From: Clostridia bacterium
Lineage (GTDB): Bacteria > Bacillota > Clostridia > Oscillospirales > CAG-272
Length of the DNA stretch: 51,925 nucleotides
Assembly (NCBI GenBank): GCA_017462035.1
Contig: JAFTRY010000032.1
Location: forward strand, 1 to 51,925
Direction: 5' to 3'
The notes beneath the pieces were generated by a model. That model was given only the letters and a program-made list of their open reading frames with translations. It was not told the DNA's origin and did not search any database. The position numbers were made by a program, and so were the translations under genes. Below are positions 19,024-25,569 of this stretch, one piece after another (position 1 is the first letter of the stretch; the number at the start of each line of letters is the position of its first letter).

Positions 19024-19275
19024 TTATGAATTGACGGCAAGCCGTCATGAATTGAAGCCTGGAGGCTTCATGATTTGAAAACTCTGTTTTTATGAATTGA
19101 ATTGCCCGCAGTTTAATGCCGAAGGCAATTCATGCCTCCTCGCTTGCGGGGCAGCCATTCATTATGGGCACGCTTCGACAAATTATACGAAACCTTCATT
19201 ATCGTGCGTGCCCATTTTGGGGTGCCTTTTTGCGTGCGCTTCCGCCGGTTCGAAAAAATGATGGGCAAACGAACG
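19024..19275. repeat. Array of short palindromes joined by ATGAATTG spacers
   Basis: Small stems such as GACGGC/GCCGTC and GAAGCCT/AGGCTTC are separated by ATGAATTG or a close variant. A wider stem then pairs GGGCACGC near 19165 with GCGTGCCC near 19207. Similar palindrome arrays occur in intergenic regions of gut Clostridia. Several short open frames cross it, but they lack ribosome binding sites. It lies between the asd terminator and the riboswitch promoter. Confidence 0.55.
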
Positions 19276-19327
19276 CCCTGCCTGTTGCGGGGAAAAAATT
19301 ATCCTAAAGGAAAAATATCGAATCCTA

Positions 19328-19356
19328 TTGACAAAAAACGAAAAAAAGGATATAAT
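19328..19356 (+). promoter_or_regulatory. Sigma-A promoter for the riboswitch-oadB unit
   Basis: A perfect TTGACA at 19328-19333 and TATAAT at 19351-19356 with a 17-base spacer; among the strongest promoters in the window. Confidence 0.88.
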
Positions 19357-19365
19357 AAATGGGAA

Positions 19366-19476
19366 GTAAAAGGGAGTAGTTTGCACGGCTTGCCGTGTGG
19401 GTCGATTCGTCAGAACGATGAAATATCCGGGTCGCCCCTAAACTTAGGTTGAAAACGAGACTTTTATCATGCATTG
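19366..19476 (+). promoter_or_regulatory. Predicted manganese-sensing yybP-ykoY riboswitch
   Basis: The leader starts with a TAAAAG strand followed directly by GGAGTAG and ends with AACGAGA followed by CTTTTA. These are the two conserved sequence blocks that flank the P1 stem of the yybP-ykoY family (in known members GGGGAGUAG and AGACC). Between them are a CACGG/CCGTG hairpin and, near the 3' end, a CCTAA/TTAGG hairpin just before the second block, as in the Lactococcus example. The 3' strand of P1 is reused by the terminator at 19469. Ligand binding should therefore prevent termination and switch the gene on, which is how known members respond to Mn2+. The assignment is by eye from motif order. 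Confidence 0.7.
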
Positions 19477-19497
19477 GTGTGATGAAAGTCCTTTTTT
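19469..19497 (+). terminator. Terminator forming the riboswitch expression platform
   Basis: GACTTT pairs with AAAGTC (ATC/GAT inside), followed by CTTTTTTG. The 5' strand overlaps the riboswitch P1 stem, so the two structures exclude each other. Confidence 0.75.
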
Positions 19498-19538
19498 GTG
19501 CGACTACTCTGAAAATCACTCAAAAGAAAGGCTGTAAA

Positions 19539-20678
19539 ATGGAAAACTTATCATTTCTCATCGAAGGCATCAAAGCCCTTGTGACAAATGGCGGCTGGCG
19601 GTATCTGGTGATGTGGCTCATCGGTGCCTTGCTGATCTATCTCGCCATCAAGAAGGACATGGAGCCCACCCTCCTGTTGCCCCTCGGCTTCGGTACCATT
19701 CTCGTCAATATCCCCTTCTCGGGTGCCATCGGCGAGGAGGGACCTCTGACGACTCTCTTTAACGCAGGTATTGCCAACGAGCTGTTCCCCCTGATCCTCT
19801 TTATCGGTATTGGCGCTATGATCGACTTCGGTCCCGTGCTGTCCAATCCCAAGCTGATGATCTTCGGCGCGGCGGCACAGTTCGGTATTTTCTTCACCTT
19901 CTGCTTGGCATCCCTGTTCTTTGATCTGCCTGACGCGGCTTCTATCGGTATCATTGGCGCGGCAGACGGTCCTACGGCAATCGTCGTGGCAAACCATCTG
20001 GGCTCTAAGTATCTGCCCGCTATTATGGTTGCCGCCTATTCCTACATGGCACTGGTTCCCATTATCCAGCCTCCCGTGATCCGACTCCTTACCACCAAGA
20101 AGGAGCGTATGATCCGCATGCCCTATGCGGGTAAGCAGATCTCCAAAACCACTCGGATTTTGTTCCCCATCGTAATTACTGTGATCGCCGGTCTGGTGGC
20201 ACCTTCCTCGGTTGCCCTGGTCGGATTCCTGATGTTCGGTAATCTGATCCGCGAGTGCGGTGTCCTGGACTCCCTGTCCGAGACGGCACAGAAGGTGTTG
20301 GCAAACCTCGTTACCATTTTCCTGGGTATCACCATTGCTTCTCAGATGGAGGCTGCTAAGTTCCTCCAGTGGGAGACCCTGCTGATTCTGGGGCTTGGTC
20401 TGTTCGCTTTTGTGTTCGATACCGCCGGCGGCGTGCTCTTCGCCAAGTTCCTCAACATCTTCTTAAAGAAGAAGATGAACCCCATGATCGGCGCGGCTGG
20501 TATTTCCGCATTCCCCATGTCGGGACGTGTGGTTCATAAGATGGGTCTGAAGGAGGATCCTCAGAACTTCCTTCTGATGCATTCCATCGGTGTCAACGTG
20601 TCCGGTCAGATCGCGTCTGTGATTGCCGGCGGCTTGATCCTGGCAATTGCCGGAAGCTTCGGCGGCTTTATCGGTTAA
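19539..20678 (+). CDS. Sodium-translocating decarboxylase beta-subunit family protein (OadB-like), 379 aa
   Basis: OadB-type proteins are membrane subunits that couple decarboxylation of a carboxybiotin to sodium export. The family core is present: GAADGPTAI, with the aspartate essential for sodium in characterised members, then a SYMALVPIIQPP helix, and a C-terminal GAAGISAFPMSGRVVHKMG region. About ten membrane segments are visible. No alpha subunit or biotin carrier gene lies next to it; the only partner is the tiny OadG-like gene after it. A second complete set with its own oadB is at 43678-48692. The upstream riboswitch suggests control by a metal ion. The start at 19539 follows AGAAAGG and lies after the leader terminator. 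Confidence 0.88.
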   Translation: MENLSFLIEGIKALVTNGGWRYLVMWLIGALLIYLAIKKDMEPTLLLPLGFGTILVNIPFSGAIGEEGPLTTLFNAGIANELFPLILFIGIGAMIDFGPVLSNPKLMIFGAAAQFGIFFTFCLASLFFDLPDAASIGIIGAADGPTAIVVANHLGSKYLPAIMVAAYSYMALVPIIQPPVIRLLTTKKERMIRMPYAGKQISKTTRILFPIVITVIAGLVAPSSVALVGFLMFGNLIRECGVLDSLSETAQKVLANLVTIFLGITIASQMEAAKFLQWETLLILGLGLFAFVFDTAGGVLFAKFLNIFLKKKMNPMIGAAGISAFPMSGRVVHKMGLKEDPQNFLLMHSIGVNVSGQIASVIAGGLILAIAGSFGGFIG

Positions 20679-20705
20679 TGCCTACGGTAGGAAAGGAGAG
20701 AACAA

Positions 20706-20873
20706 ATGAGTATTATTGAGAATTTCAATTTTGACCGTTTTCTGTATTCCTTGCAGTACATGTGGCAGGGAATGCTCAGTATCTTCCTGGTGATCGGTGT
20801 GATCATTCTGGGTGTGGTGGCAATGAATAAGCTGACCTCACGTGGGGGAAAGAAGAAGGAAAATAAAGAATAA
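20706..20873 (+). CDS. Small OadG-like membrane protein, 55 aa
   Basis: A short gene 27 bases after the OadB-like gene, with AGGAAAGGAG as a strong ribosome binding site. The product begins MSIIENFNFDRF, has one hydrophobic segment at about residues 22-42 and ends in a Lys-rich tail. This is the plan of OadG-type gamma subunits, which anchor and stabilise the decarboxylase complex, but it lacks the long Pro-rich region and is much shorter than the 151-residue OadG-like protein at 45060. Its position suggests a partner of the preceding OadB-like protein. The identification is by shape and context only. Confidence 0.75.
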   Translation: MSIIENFNFDRFLYSLQYMWQGMLSIFLVIGVIILGVVAMNKLTSRGGKKKENKE

Positions 20874-20880
20874 AAGGACT

Positions 20881-20917
20881 TGAGCCGGCTGATTTTCAGC
20901 CGGCTCAAAATTTTTTT
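20881..20917 (+). terminator. Intrinsic terminator of the oadB-oadG-like pair
   Basis: A perfect GAGCCGGCTG/CAGCCGGCTC stem with a five-base loop, followed by A and then T runs. Confidence 0.9.
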
Positions 20918-20936
20918 AAAAATTTTTAAAAACCTA

Positions 20937-20965
20937 TTGACAAAGAAAAAAGTATGTGATATAAT
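20937..20965 (+). promoter_or_regulatory. Sigma-A promoter of the PerR-like gene
   Basis: TTGACA at 20937-20942 and TATAAT at 20960-20965 with a 17-base spacer. Confidence 0.85.
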
Positions 20966-20978
20966 ATAGTCACAATAA

Positions 20979-20989
20979 AGAATGATTCT
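20979..20989 (+). promoter_or_regulatory. Possible Fur/PerR operator
   Basis: AGAATGATTCT is an exact inverted repeat around a central G, located just after the -10 box. It resembles half of a Fur/PerR box (AATNATT-type core). Autoregulation by the adjacent regulator is the simplest reading. Confidence 0.5.
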
Positions 20990-21007
20990 CAATAAGGACG
21001 GAGTATT

Positions 21008-21412
21008 ATGAAAGGAAAACGGAATACCCTGCAAAAGAGAATCGTTACAGATGTCTTTTGCAGTATGCACAATCACCCCTCTGCCGGAATGGTATTCGAG
21101 GCGGTGCAGGAAAGATTCCCCGGAATCAGCCGAGCCACGGTTTACCGCTTGCTGGCGGAGGCTGCCGAAGAGGGAAGGATCCAGAGACTGAAGCTGGTGG
21201 ATGCCAACGACCGATACGACATTACCACAGGGAAGCATTATCACGTAACCTGTCGGTGTTGCGGGGCGGTGGCAGATGTCAAGACCGAGGTTGACGACGG
21301 GAGGCTGACCGACGGGGCAGAGGGATATGAGGGCTTTCTCATTGAAGGATGCCACGTAGAGTTTGTCGGTATCTGCGAGGGATGTCGCCAAAAGCAAGAA
21401 AATCTTAATTAA
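21008..21412 (+). CDS. Fur-family repressor, PerR-like, 134 aa
   Basis: A metal-dependent DNA-binding repressor. The N-terminal winged helix includes the recognition region ISRATVYRLLAEAAEEG. The C-terminal half has the structural zinc site C82/C85 and C123/C126. Regulatory-metal ligands such as H77, H79 and the NDRYD segment are of the type seen in PerR, where histidine oxidation by peroxide releases the protein. The immediate downstream gene is a rubrerythrin, a classic PerR target, which favours PerR over Fur. The start follows GGACGGAG. It is co-transcribed with rubrerythrin, or at least adjacent to it (57-base gap), behind a promoter carrying an operator-like palindrome. Confidence 0.85.
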   Translation: MKGKRNTLQKRIVTDVFCSMHNHPSAGMVFEAVQERFPGISRATVYRLLAEAAEEGRIQRLKLVDANDRYDITTGKHYHVTCRCCGAVADVKTEVDDGRLTDGAEGYEGFLIEGCHVEFVGICEGCRQKQENLN

Positions 21413-21469
21413 AAACAAAAAACAAAAAAACAAAATGAAAATTTATTTGATGAAAAGGAGATTACAATC

Positions 21470-22015
21470 ATGGCAAAATGGGTATGTTCTGTATGCGGTT
21501 ACGTTCACGAGGGAGACAGTGCTCCCGAAAAATGTCCTCAGTGCAAGGTGCCTGCGGATAAGTTCAATAAGGTAGAAGAGAATAAGCTGAGCTGGGCGGC
21601 TGAGCACGTAGTCGGCGTAGCCGAGGGTGCTCCCGAGGATATCATCATGGATCTTCGTGCGAACTTTGAGGGCGAGTGCTCCGAGGTTGGTATGTACCTG
21701 GCAATGGCAAGAGTGGCACACCGTGAGGGCTATCCCGAGATCGGTCTGTACTGGGAGAAGGCAGCTTACGAAGAGGCAGAGCATGCCGCTAAGTTTGCTG
21801 AGCTGCTGGGTGAGGTCGTAACGAACAGCACCAAGAAGAACCTGGAGATGAGAGTTGCCGCTGAGAACGGTGCTACCGCCGGCAAGTTTGACCTGGCGAA
21901 GAGGGCAAAGGCTCTGAACTTGGACGCGATCCACGACACCGTTCATGAAATGGCACGCGACGAGGCTCGCCACGGCAAGGCATTCGAGGGTTTGCTTCAG
22001 AGATATTTCGGCTAA
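21470..22015 (+). CDS. Reverse rubrerythrin, 181 aa
   Basis: A non-haem iron peroxidase that reduces hydrogen peroxide in anaerobes. The rubredoxin-like iron site is at the N-terminus (C6, C9, C22, C25 in VCSVCGY and CPQC) and the ferritin-like diiron domain follows, which is the reverse order of classical rubrerythrin. Diiron ligands appear in [37 protein letters not shown] and the later [13 protein letters not shown] helix. The length fits reverse rubrerythrins. The start follows AAAAGGAG. The PerR-like gene directly upstream is the probable regulator. Confidence 0.93.
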   Translation: MAKWVCSVCGYVHEGDSAPEKCPQCKVPADKFNKVEENKLSWAAEHVVGVAEGAPEDIIMDLRANFEGECSEVGMYLAMARVAHREGYPEIGLYWEKAAYEEAEHAAKFAELLGEVVTNSTKKNLEMRVAAENGATAGKFDLAKRAKALNLDAIHDTVHEMARDEARHGKAFEGLLQRYFG

Positions 22016-22038
22016 TTTCATTCATACATAACCCCTTC

Positions 22039-22069
22039 GCACCGTCACGGAAATCCGTGACGGTGTTTT
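22039..22069 (+). terminator. Intrinsic terminator of the perR-rbr unit
   Basis: CACCGTCACGG pairs with CCGTGACGGTG around AAAT, followed by TTTTCGTT. A second AACCACGCGA/TCGCGTGGTT palindrome follows at about 22085. Confidence 0.85.
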
Positions 22070-22110
22070 CGTTGTGAAACGAAAAACCACGCGACTCGCG
22101 TGGTTCCGTA

Positions 22111-22503
22111 GAGTTACTTTGTTGCAGGTTTATGCTATTCTTTGGTGAATGGTAAAATTACTTTGGGATAGGTTTACGCTATCCTTTGCTGAACGGGGAA
22201 ATTACTTCGGTGTAGATGTATGCCATTCTTTGTTGAACGACAAAGAATGGCGAAGAAAGCGTTTTCAAGGCGTTCCCCCTTGAAAATCCCCCTGCGTCCC
22301 CGCCGCTCCATGCGCCGGGGAGGCTTTGCTATGGAAAAACTCTCACCCGAAGGTTCATACGACCACCTTCGGGTGGTTGGTTTTTTGAGGGTTCTTGTCC
22401 TTCGATGGACGGAATTTTTCGGTGATCCTTTGTTTTCCGTAGGATGAAGACAGGAAAATTTCCTCAAATCCGTAGGGGCTTTCTGTGAAAGTCCGCAGAA
22501 ACG
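22111..22503 (-). repeat. Dispersed hairpin repeat, copy 4 (reverse)
   Basis: On the minus strand it has a type-A 5' arm (CTGTCTTCATCCTACGGAAA and AGGAAAATTTTCC), the four-hairpin core, and three tail units. In the arm the GGCGTTCACAGAACGCC hairpin has decayed. Confidence 0.9.
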
Positions 22504-22735
22504 GGAAAGTTACTTTGGGGTAGGTTTTATGCCATTCTTTGTGAAACGACAAAGAATGGCGAAGAAAGCGTTTTCAAGGCGTTCCCCCTTGAAAATCTCC
22601 CTGCGTCCCCGTCGCTTCATGCGCCGGGGAGGCTTTATTATGGAGCAAGCCTCACCCGAAGGTTCATACGAACACCTTCGGGTGGTTGGTGTGGGGGATT
22701 GCGGCTGTCGAAGATGTTAAAATCGTTTGCCAGCC
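22504..22735 (-). repeat. Dispersed hairpin repeat, copy 5 (reverse)
   Basis: It lies head-to-tail with copy 4. It has the A'-type arm (GCCGCAATC, ATTTTAAC) and the four-hairpin core, with one tail unit touching the arm of copy 4. The following 22736-22960 stretch is AT-rich and holds only spurious short frames. Confidence 0.9.
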
Positions 22736-22964
22736 GGTAGGGATCGGCAATGTGCCCCCTTTTTCTCTTGCTGACACGCTTGTTGAGGCAGGGAAATGCC
22801 TTGTTTTTTGCTTTTTCGACAGCCATATAATAAAATATATGTAAATAAATGTAAAATAAAGAGGTAAAAAACAAATTTTTGCGGAGAAAAAAGGAAAAAG
22901 GGGCTTTTTAGAAAAATAAAACGCAAAAAAATTTAAAAAATTAAAAAAACTTTTCATTTTCCTC

Positions 22965-22993
22965 TTGCAACATAGATAAAAGTGTTTTATAAT
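22965..22993 (+). promoter_or_regulatory. Sigma-A promoter of the dcw cluster
   Basis: TTGCAA at 22965-22970 and TATAAT at 22988-22993 with a 17-base spacer. Confidence 0.85.
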
Positions 22994-23002
22994 ATTATCA
23001 CA

Positions 23003-23038
23003 GTGGTGAAAAGTGGTGCGAAGTGTGGCAAAGTGTTG
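23003..23038 (+). promoter_or_regulatory. Four direct repeats, probable MraZ operator
   Basis: GTGGTG, GTGGTG, GTGTGG and GTGTTG begin at 23003, 23013, 23023 and 23033, exactly ten bases apart, directly after the -10 box. Characterised MraZ proteins bind three or four GTG-rich direct repeats of ten-base period in front of their own gene. Confidence 0.85.
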
Positions 23039-23094
23039 AGAAATACTCGTGACTCACTCCTAAAAACCGCGAAAATCATCCTAAATATAATATA

Positions 23095-23146
23095 AAGACC
23101 GGGAACCGCCTGCCTCTTCGTGAGGGTTCGGCGAGGCGAAGGTCTT
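23095..23146 (+). promoter_or_regulatory. Hairpin in the mraZ 5' leader
   Basis: AAGACC (23095-23100) pairs with GGTCTT (23141-23146). Inside, GAAC/GTTC and CCTC/GAGG form a stem with a TTCG-type loop. There is no T run, so it is not a terminator. The purpose is unknown. Confidence 0.45.
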
Positions 23147-23183
23147 CTATTGAGCAATGAAAGAATGAAAGGAGGTACCTACG

Positions 23184-23606
23184 ATGCTGTCCGGTGAATA
23201 CAAGCATAATCTGGATCCGAAAAATCGAATTTTTATCCCCGCCAAGCACCGCGAAGAGCTGGGCGAGAGCTTTGTCGTGGCAAAAAGCATCCGTGAAAAG
23301 TGCCTCCGTGTCTATTCCACTGAGGAGTGGAAGGAATATATTAAGCCCATTACCAACCTGGACGGCAAGGACCGTGACCGTATCATCCGTGCCCTCAGCC
23401 GCAACGCGGCACAGGTTACCCCCGATTCCCAGGGAAGAATCGTTCTCACCCCCGATCTGATCGGATACGCTGAGATCACCAAGAACGCTGTGGTGGTCGG
23501 TTGCGGCAATTATGCCGAGATCTGGTCCGATGAAAACTACGCGGCAATGGTTGAGGATGAGGATCTGGGAAGCATGAAGGATTTGCTTGAATCCTTCGGA
23601 CTGTAA
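23184..23606 (+). CDS. Transcriptional regulator MraZ, 140 aa
   Basis: MraZ is a double AbrB-like DNA-binding protein that binds upstream of the dcw cluster and controls it. The start MLSGEYKHNLDPKNRIFIPAK and the second repeat around NAAQVTPDSQGRIVLTPDLIGYA are the two typical DPKxR/DSQGR signature regions. The start follows a perfect AGGAGG. The length is normal. It is the first gene of the cluster and its own operator repeats are visible 150 bases upstream. The rsmH gene follows 24 bases later. Confidence 0.96.
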   Translation: MLSGEYKHNLDPKNRIFIPAKHREELGESFVVAKSIREKCLRVYSTEEWKEYIKPITNLDGKDRDRIIRALSRNAAQVTPDSQGRIVLTPDLIGYAEITKNAVVVGCGNYAEIWSDENYAAMVEDEDLGSMKDLLESFGL

Positions 23607-23630
23607 AATAAACATAAAAAGAAGGAATCC

Positions 23631-24572
23631 ATGGAAGCGATGAACTTTTCTCACCGATCGGTACTGTTATACGAATGTATGGAGGGTCTCGCCATTCGCC
23701 AGGACGGCATCTACGTGGATGGGACTGCCGGCGGCGGCGGACATTCCGCCGAGATCGCGTCCCGTTTGGGTGAGGGTAAGCTGATTGCCATCGACCAGGA
23801 TGAGGCAGCCATTGCCGCCGCCTCCGCAAGACTTGAGCCCTTTGGTCAGAGAGCGGTGGTGGTTCGGAGCAACTTTTGTGAGATCGCGTCGGTATGCCGA
23901 GAGCTGGGTATTGACGGGATCGACGGATTGCTTCTTGATCTGGGTGTCTCCTCCTATCAGCTGGATACCCCCGAGAGAGGCTTTTCGTACCAGGCGGATG
24001 CTCCCCTGGATATGAGAATGGACAAGCGGAAAAGCTTGGATGCCTATCGGGTGGTAAATGAGTACCCCGAGAGCAAGCTGAAAAAGATCCTGTATGACTA
24101 CGGCGAGGAGCGTTTCGCCCCTGCCATTGCCGCTGCGATCGTGAGAGAAAGAGCTAAGGCTCCTATCGAGACCACGGCGCAGCTGAGTAATTTGATCAAA
24201 TACGCCATGCCTCCGGCGGCAAGAGAAGGAGGTCATCACCCCGCCAAGCGGAGCTTTCAGGCGATTCGCATCGAGGTCAACGGTGAGCTGGACGTGATCG
24301 AGCCTGCCATTCGAGACGCGGTGCGGCTGTTGAAGCCGGGCGGCAGAATTGCCATCATCACCTTCCACTCCCTGGAGGACCGGATCGTCAAGCAGACCTT
24401 TGCCGATCTTTCCCGCGGATGCACCTGTCCCAAGGACTTTCCCATCTGCGTATGCGGAAACCGTCCCACGGTGAAGACAGTGAACAAAAAGCCGATCCTC
24501 CCCAATGCCGAGGAGCTTTCGGAAAATCCAAGATCCCGCAGTGCCAAGCTGAGGGTGGCACAAAAGCTATAA
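23631..24572 (+). CDS. 16S rRNA (cytosine-1402 N4)-methyltransferase RsmH, 313 aa
   Basis: RsmH (MraW) methylates N4 of C1402 in 16S rRNA, the same nucleotide whose ribose is methylated by RsmI, also in this window. The cofactor site is YVDGTAGGGGHSAEI, followed by AIDQDEAA, LLLDLGVSSYQLD and the RGFSY block. A late ITFHSLEDRIVKQ motif and a C-terminal Cys-rich CTCPKDFPICVCG segment, common in Firmicutes, complete it. The start at 23631 follows AAGGA; a second ATG lies three codons later. It sits between mraZ and ftsL as is usual. Confidence 0.96.
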   Translation: MEAMNFSHRSVLLYECMEGLAIRQDGIYVDGTAGGGGHSAEIASRLGEGKLIAIDQDEAAIAAASARLEPFGQRAVVVRSNFCEIASVCRELGIDGIDGLLLDLGVSSYQLDTPERGFSYQADAPLDMRMDKRKSLDAYRVVNEYPESKLKKILYDYGEERFAPAIAAAIVRERAKAPIETTAQLSNLIKYAMPPAAREGGHHPAKRSFQAIRIEVNGELDVIEPAIRDAVRLLKPGGRIAIITFHSLEDRIVKQTFADLSRGCTCPKDFPICVCGNRPTVKTVNKKPILPNAEELSENPRSRSAKLRVAQKL

Positions 24573-24579
24573 ACAAGAG

Positions 24580-24622
24580 CAAGATAAGACAAGATTAAAC
24601 GAGATAAGACGAGATAAGATAG
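24580..24622 (+). repeat. Short imperfect tandem repeat between rsmH and ftsL
   Basis: Units of the form AGATAAGAC or ACGAGATAAGA recur four to five times at about ten-base spacing. It could affect mRNA structure between the two genes, or be only a replication-slippage product. Confidence 0.5.
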
Positions 24623-24659
24623 ATGAAACGATCCGCTGTGCGGAAGAGGAGGTACAAGA

Positions 24660-25502
24660 ATGGCTGTTGAACAAATGAATGATTCCTACCGTCGTTGCTT
24701 AACGGAGCTTCGTGAGCGCTATCAGAGCCGAGGTGTCTCTGTCAGCGTGAAGAGCGAAGCTGCCCTTCAGGCGAAGCAGGAGGAGTCTACCCGAGCGCTG
24801 GCGCCCGAGTCCTACGTTTTGTTCGATGGCGGAAGTAAGATTGCCGACCTTTACCGCAGCGGCGTGTACCAGGGAAGTAAGTACATGACCTCCGACGACT
24901 TTGTACGGTACTTCAAGACCCGCAGAGACTTTTACGCTCCCTCCGCTATGCGGGAGAACGCCACCTCGGTGGTTACCGAGAACAGTGCCGTTCCCACGAG
25001 AGCCCGGGGAAATGGGAATCAGGGACTCCGTTCCGATTCCAACGGAAAGGAGGGTCATTTAAGGACCGCGCTATCGGCACTAAAGGAGCTTGGCGTTAAG
25101 TGGTTTCCCATGGAGCGGCGTGAGGGGCGGACCGAAGGAAGAAGCTTTCGGATGCCGGTCAGCGTCATGTCGGGCATTGCCGTTTTTGCCGTATCTCTCG
25201 GCTTGATCGTAGGCGGCTCAGTAATGCTGGGTAACGCCTCCGGCGAGGTGGGCGAGCTGAACAGCACCATTGTCCTGCTGGAAGCCAAGCAGACCGAGCT
25301 TCAGGGGAAGCTGGATCTGAAGTATAACGCGGACGAGATCGAGGCTGAGGCAAAGAGCCTGGGCATGATCAAGCGTCAATATGCCGATAATGAATATATT
25401 ACAGTCAACGGAGAGGAACAGATCATTATTTACGAAGAGGGAGAGGATGAAAACGTAGGGCTTTCCGCTCTGCTTGCCTCCTTCGGAATTGAGTTGAACT
25501 GA
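24660..25502 (+). CDS. FtsL/DivIC-like division protein with long cytoplasmic N-terminus, 280 aa
   Basis: The C-terminal part has the form of FtsL/DivIC: one membrane helix at about 171-193, then an extracytoplasmic coiled coil with NSTIVLLEAKQTELQGKLD and a short acidic tail. This part binds DivIB/FtsQ and activates septal peptidoglycan synthesis. The N-terminal 165 residues are cytoplasmic, basic and polar, with no domain that I recognise, whereas standard FtsL is only about 100-130 residues. The position between rsmH and the PBP gene is the classical ftsL place. The start follows GAGGAGG. Identification rests on position and topology, since FtsL sequences vary widely. Confidence 0.8.
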   Translation: MAVEQMNDSYRRCLTELRERYQSRGVSVSVKSEAALQAKQEESTRALAPESYVLFDGGSKIADLYRSGVYQGSKYMTSDDFVRYFKTRRDFYAPSAMRENATSVVTENSAVPTRARGNGNQGLRSDSNGKEGHLRTALSALKELGVKWFPMERREGRTEGRSFRMPVSVMSGIAVFAVSLGLIVGGSVMLGNASGEVGELNSTIVLLEAKQTELQGKLDLKYNADEIEAEAKSLGMIKRQYADNEYITVNGEEQIIIYEEGEDENVGLSALLASFGIELN

Positions 25503-25569
25503 CGCATATCGAGCCTGAACTTCTCATATAATAACGTAGTTTAAACCAATGCGGTGAAAGGAGAAGCGG

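Noticed and set aside
19116..19452. Short plus-strand open frames across the palindrome array and riboswitch
   Set aside because: They run through palindromes, the promoter and the riboswitch and have no ribosome binding site.
22638..22957. Minus-strand open frames in the AT-rich gap before mraZ
   Set aside because: They consist of Phe/Ile/Leu-rich translation of AT-rich DNA plus part of a repeat, with no ribosome binding site.
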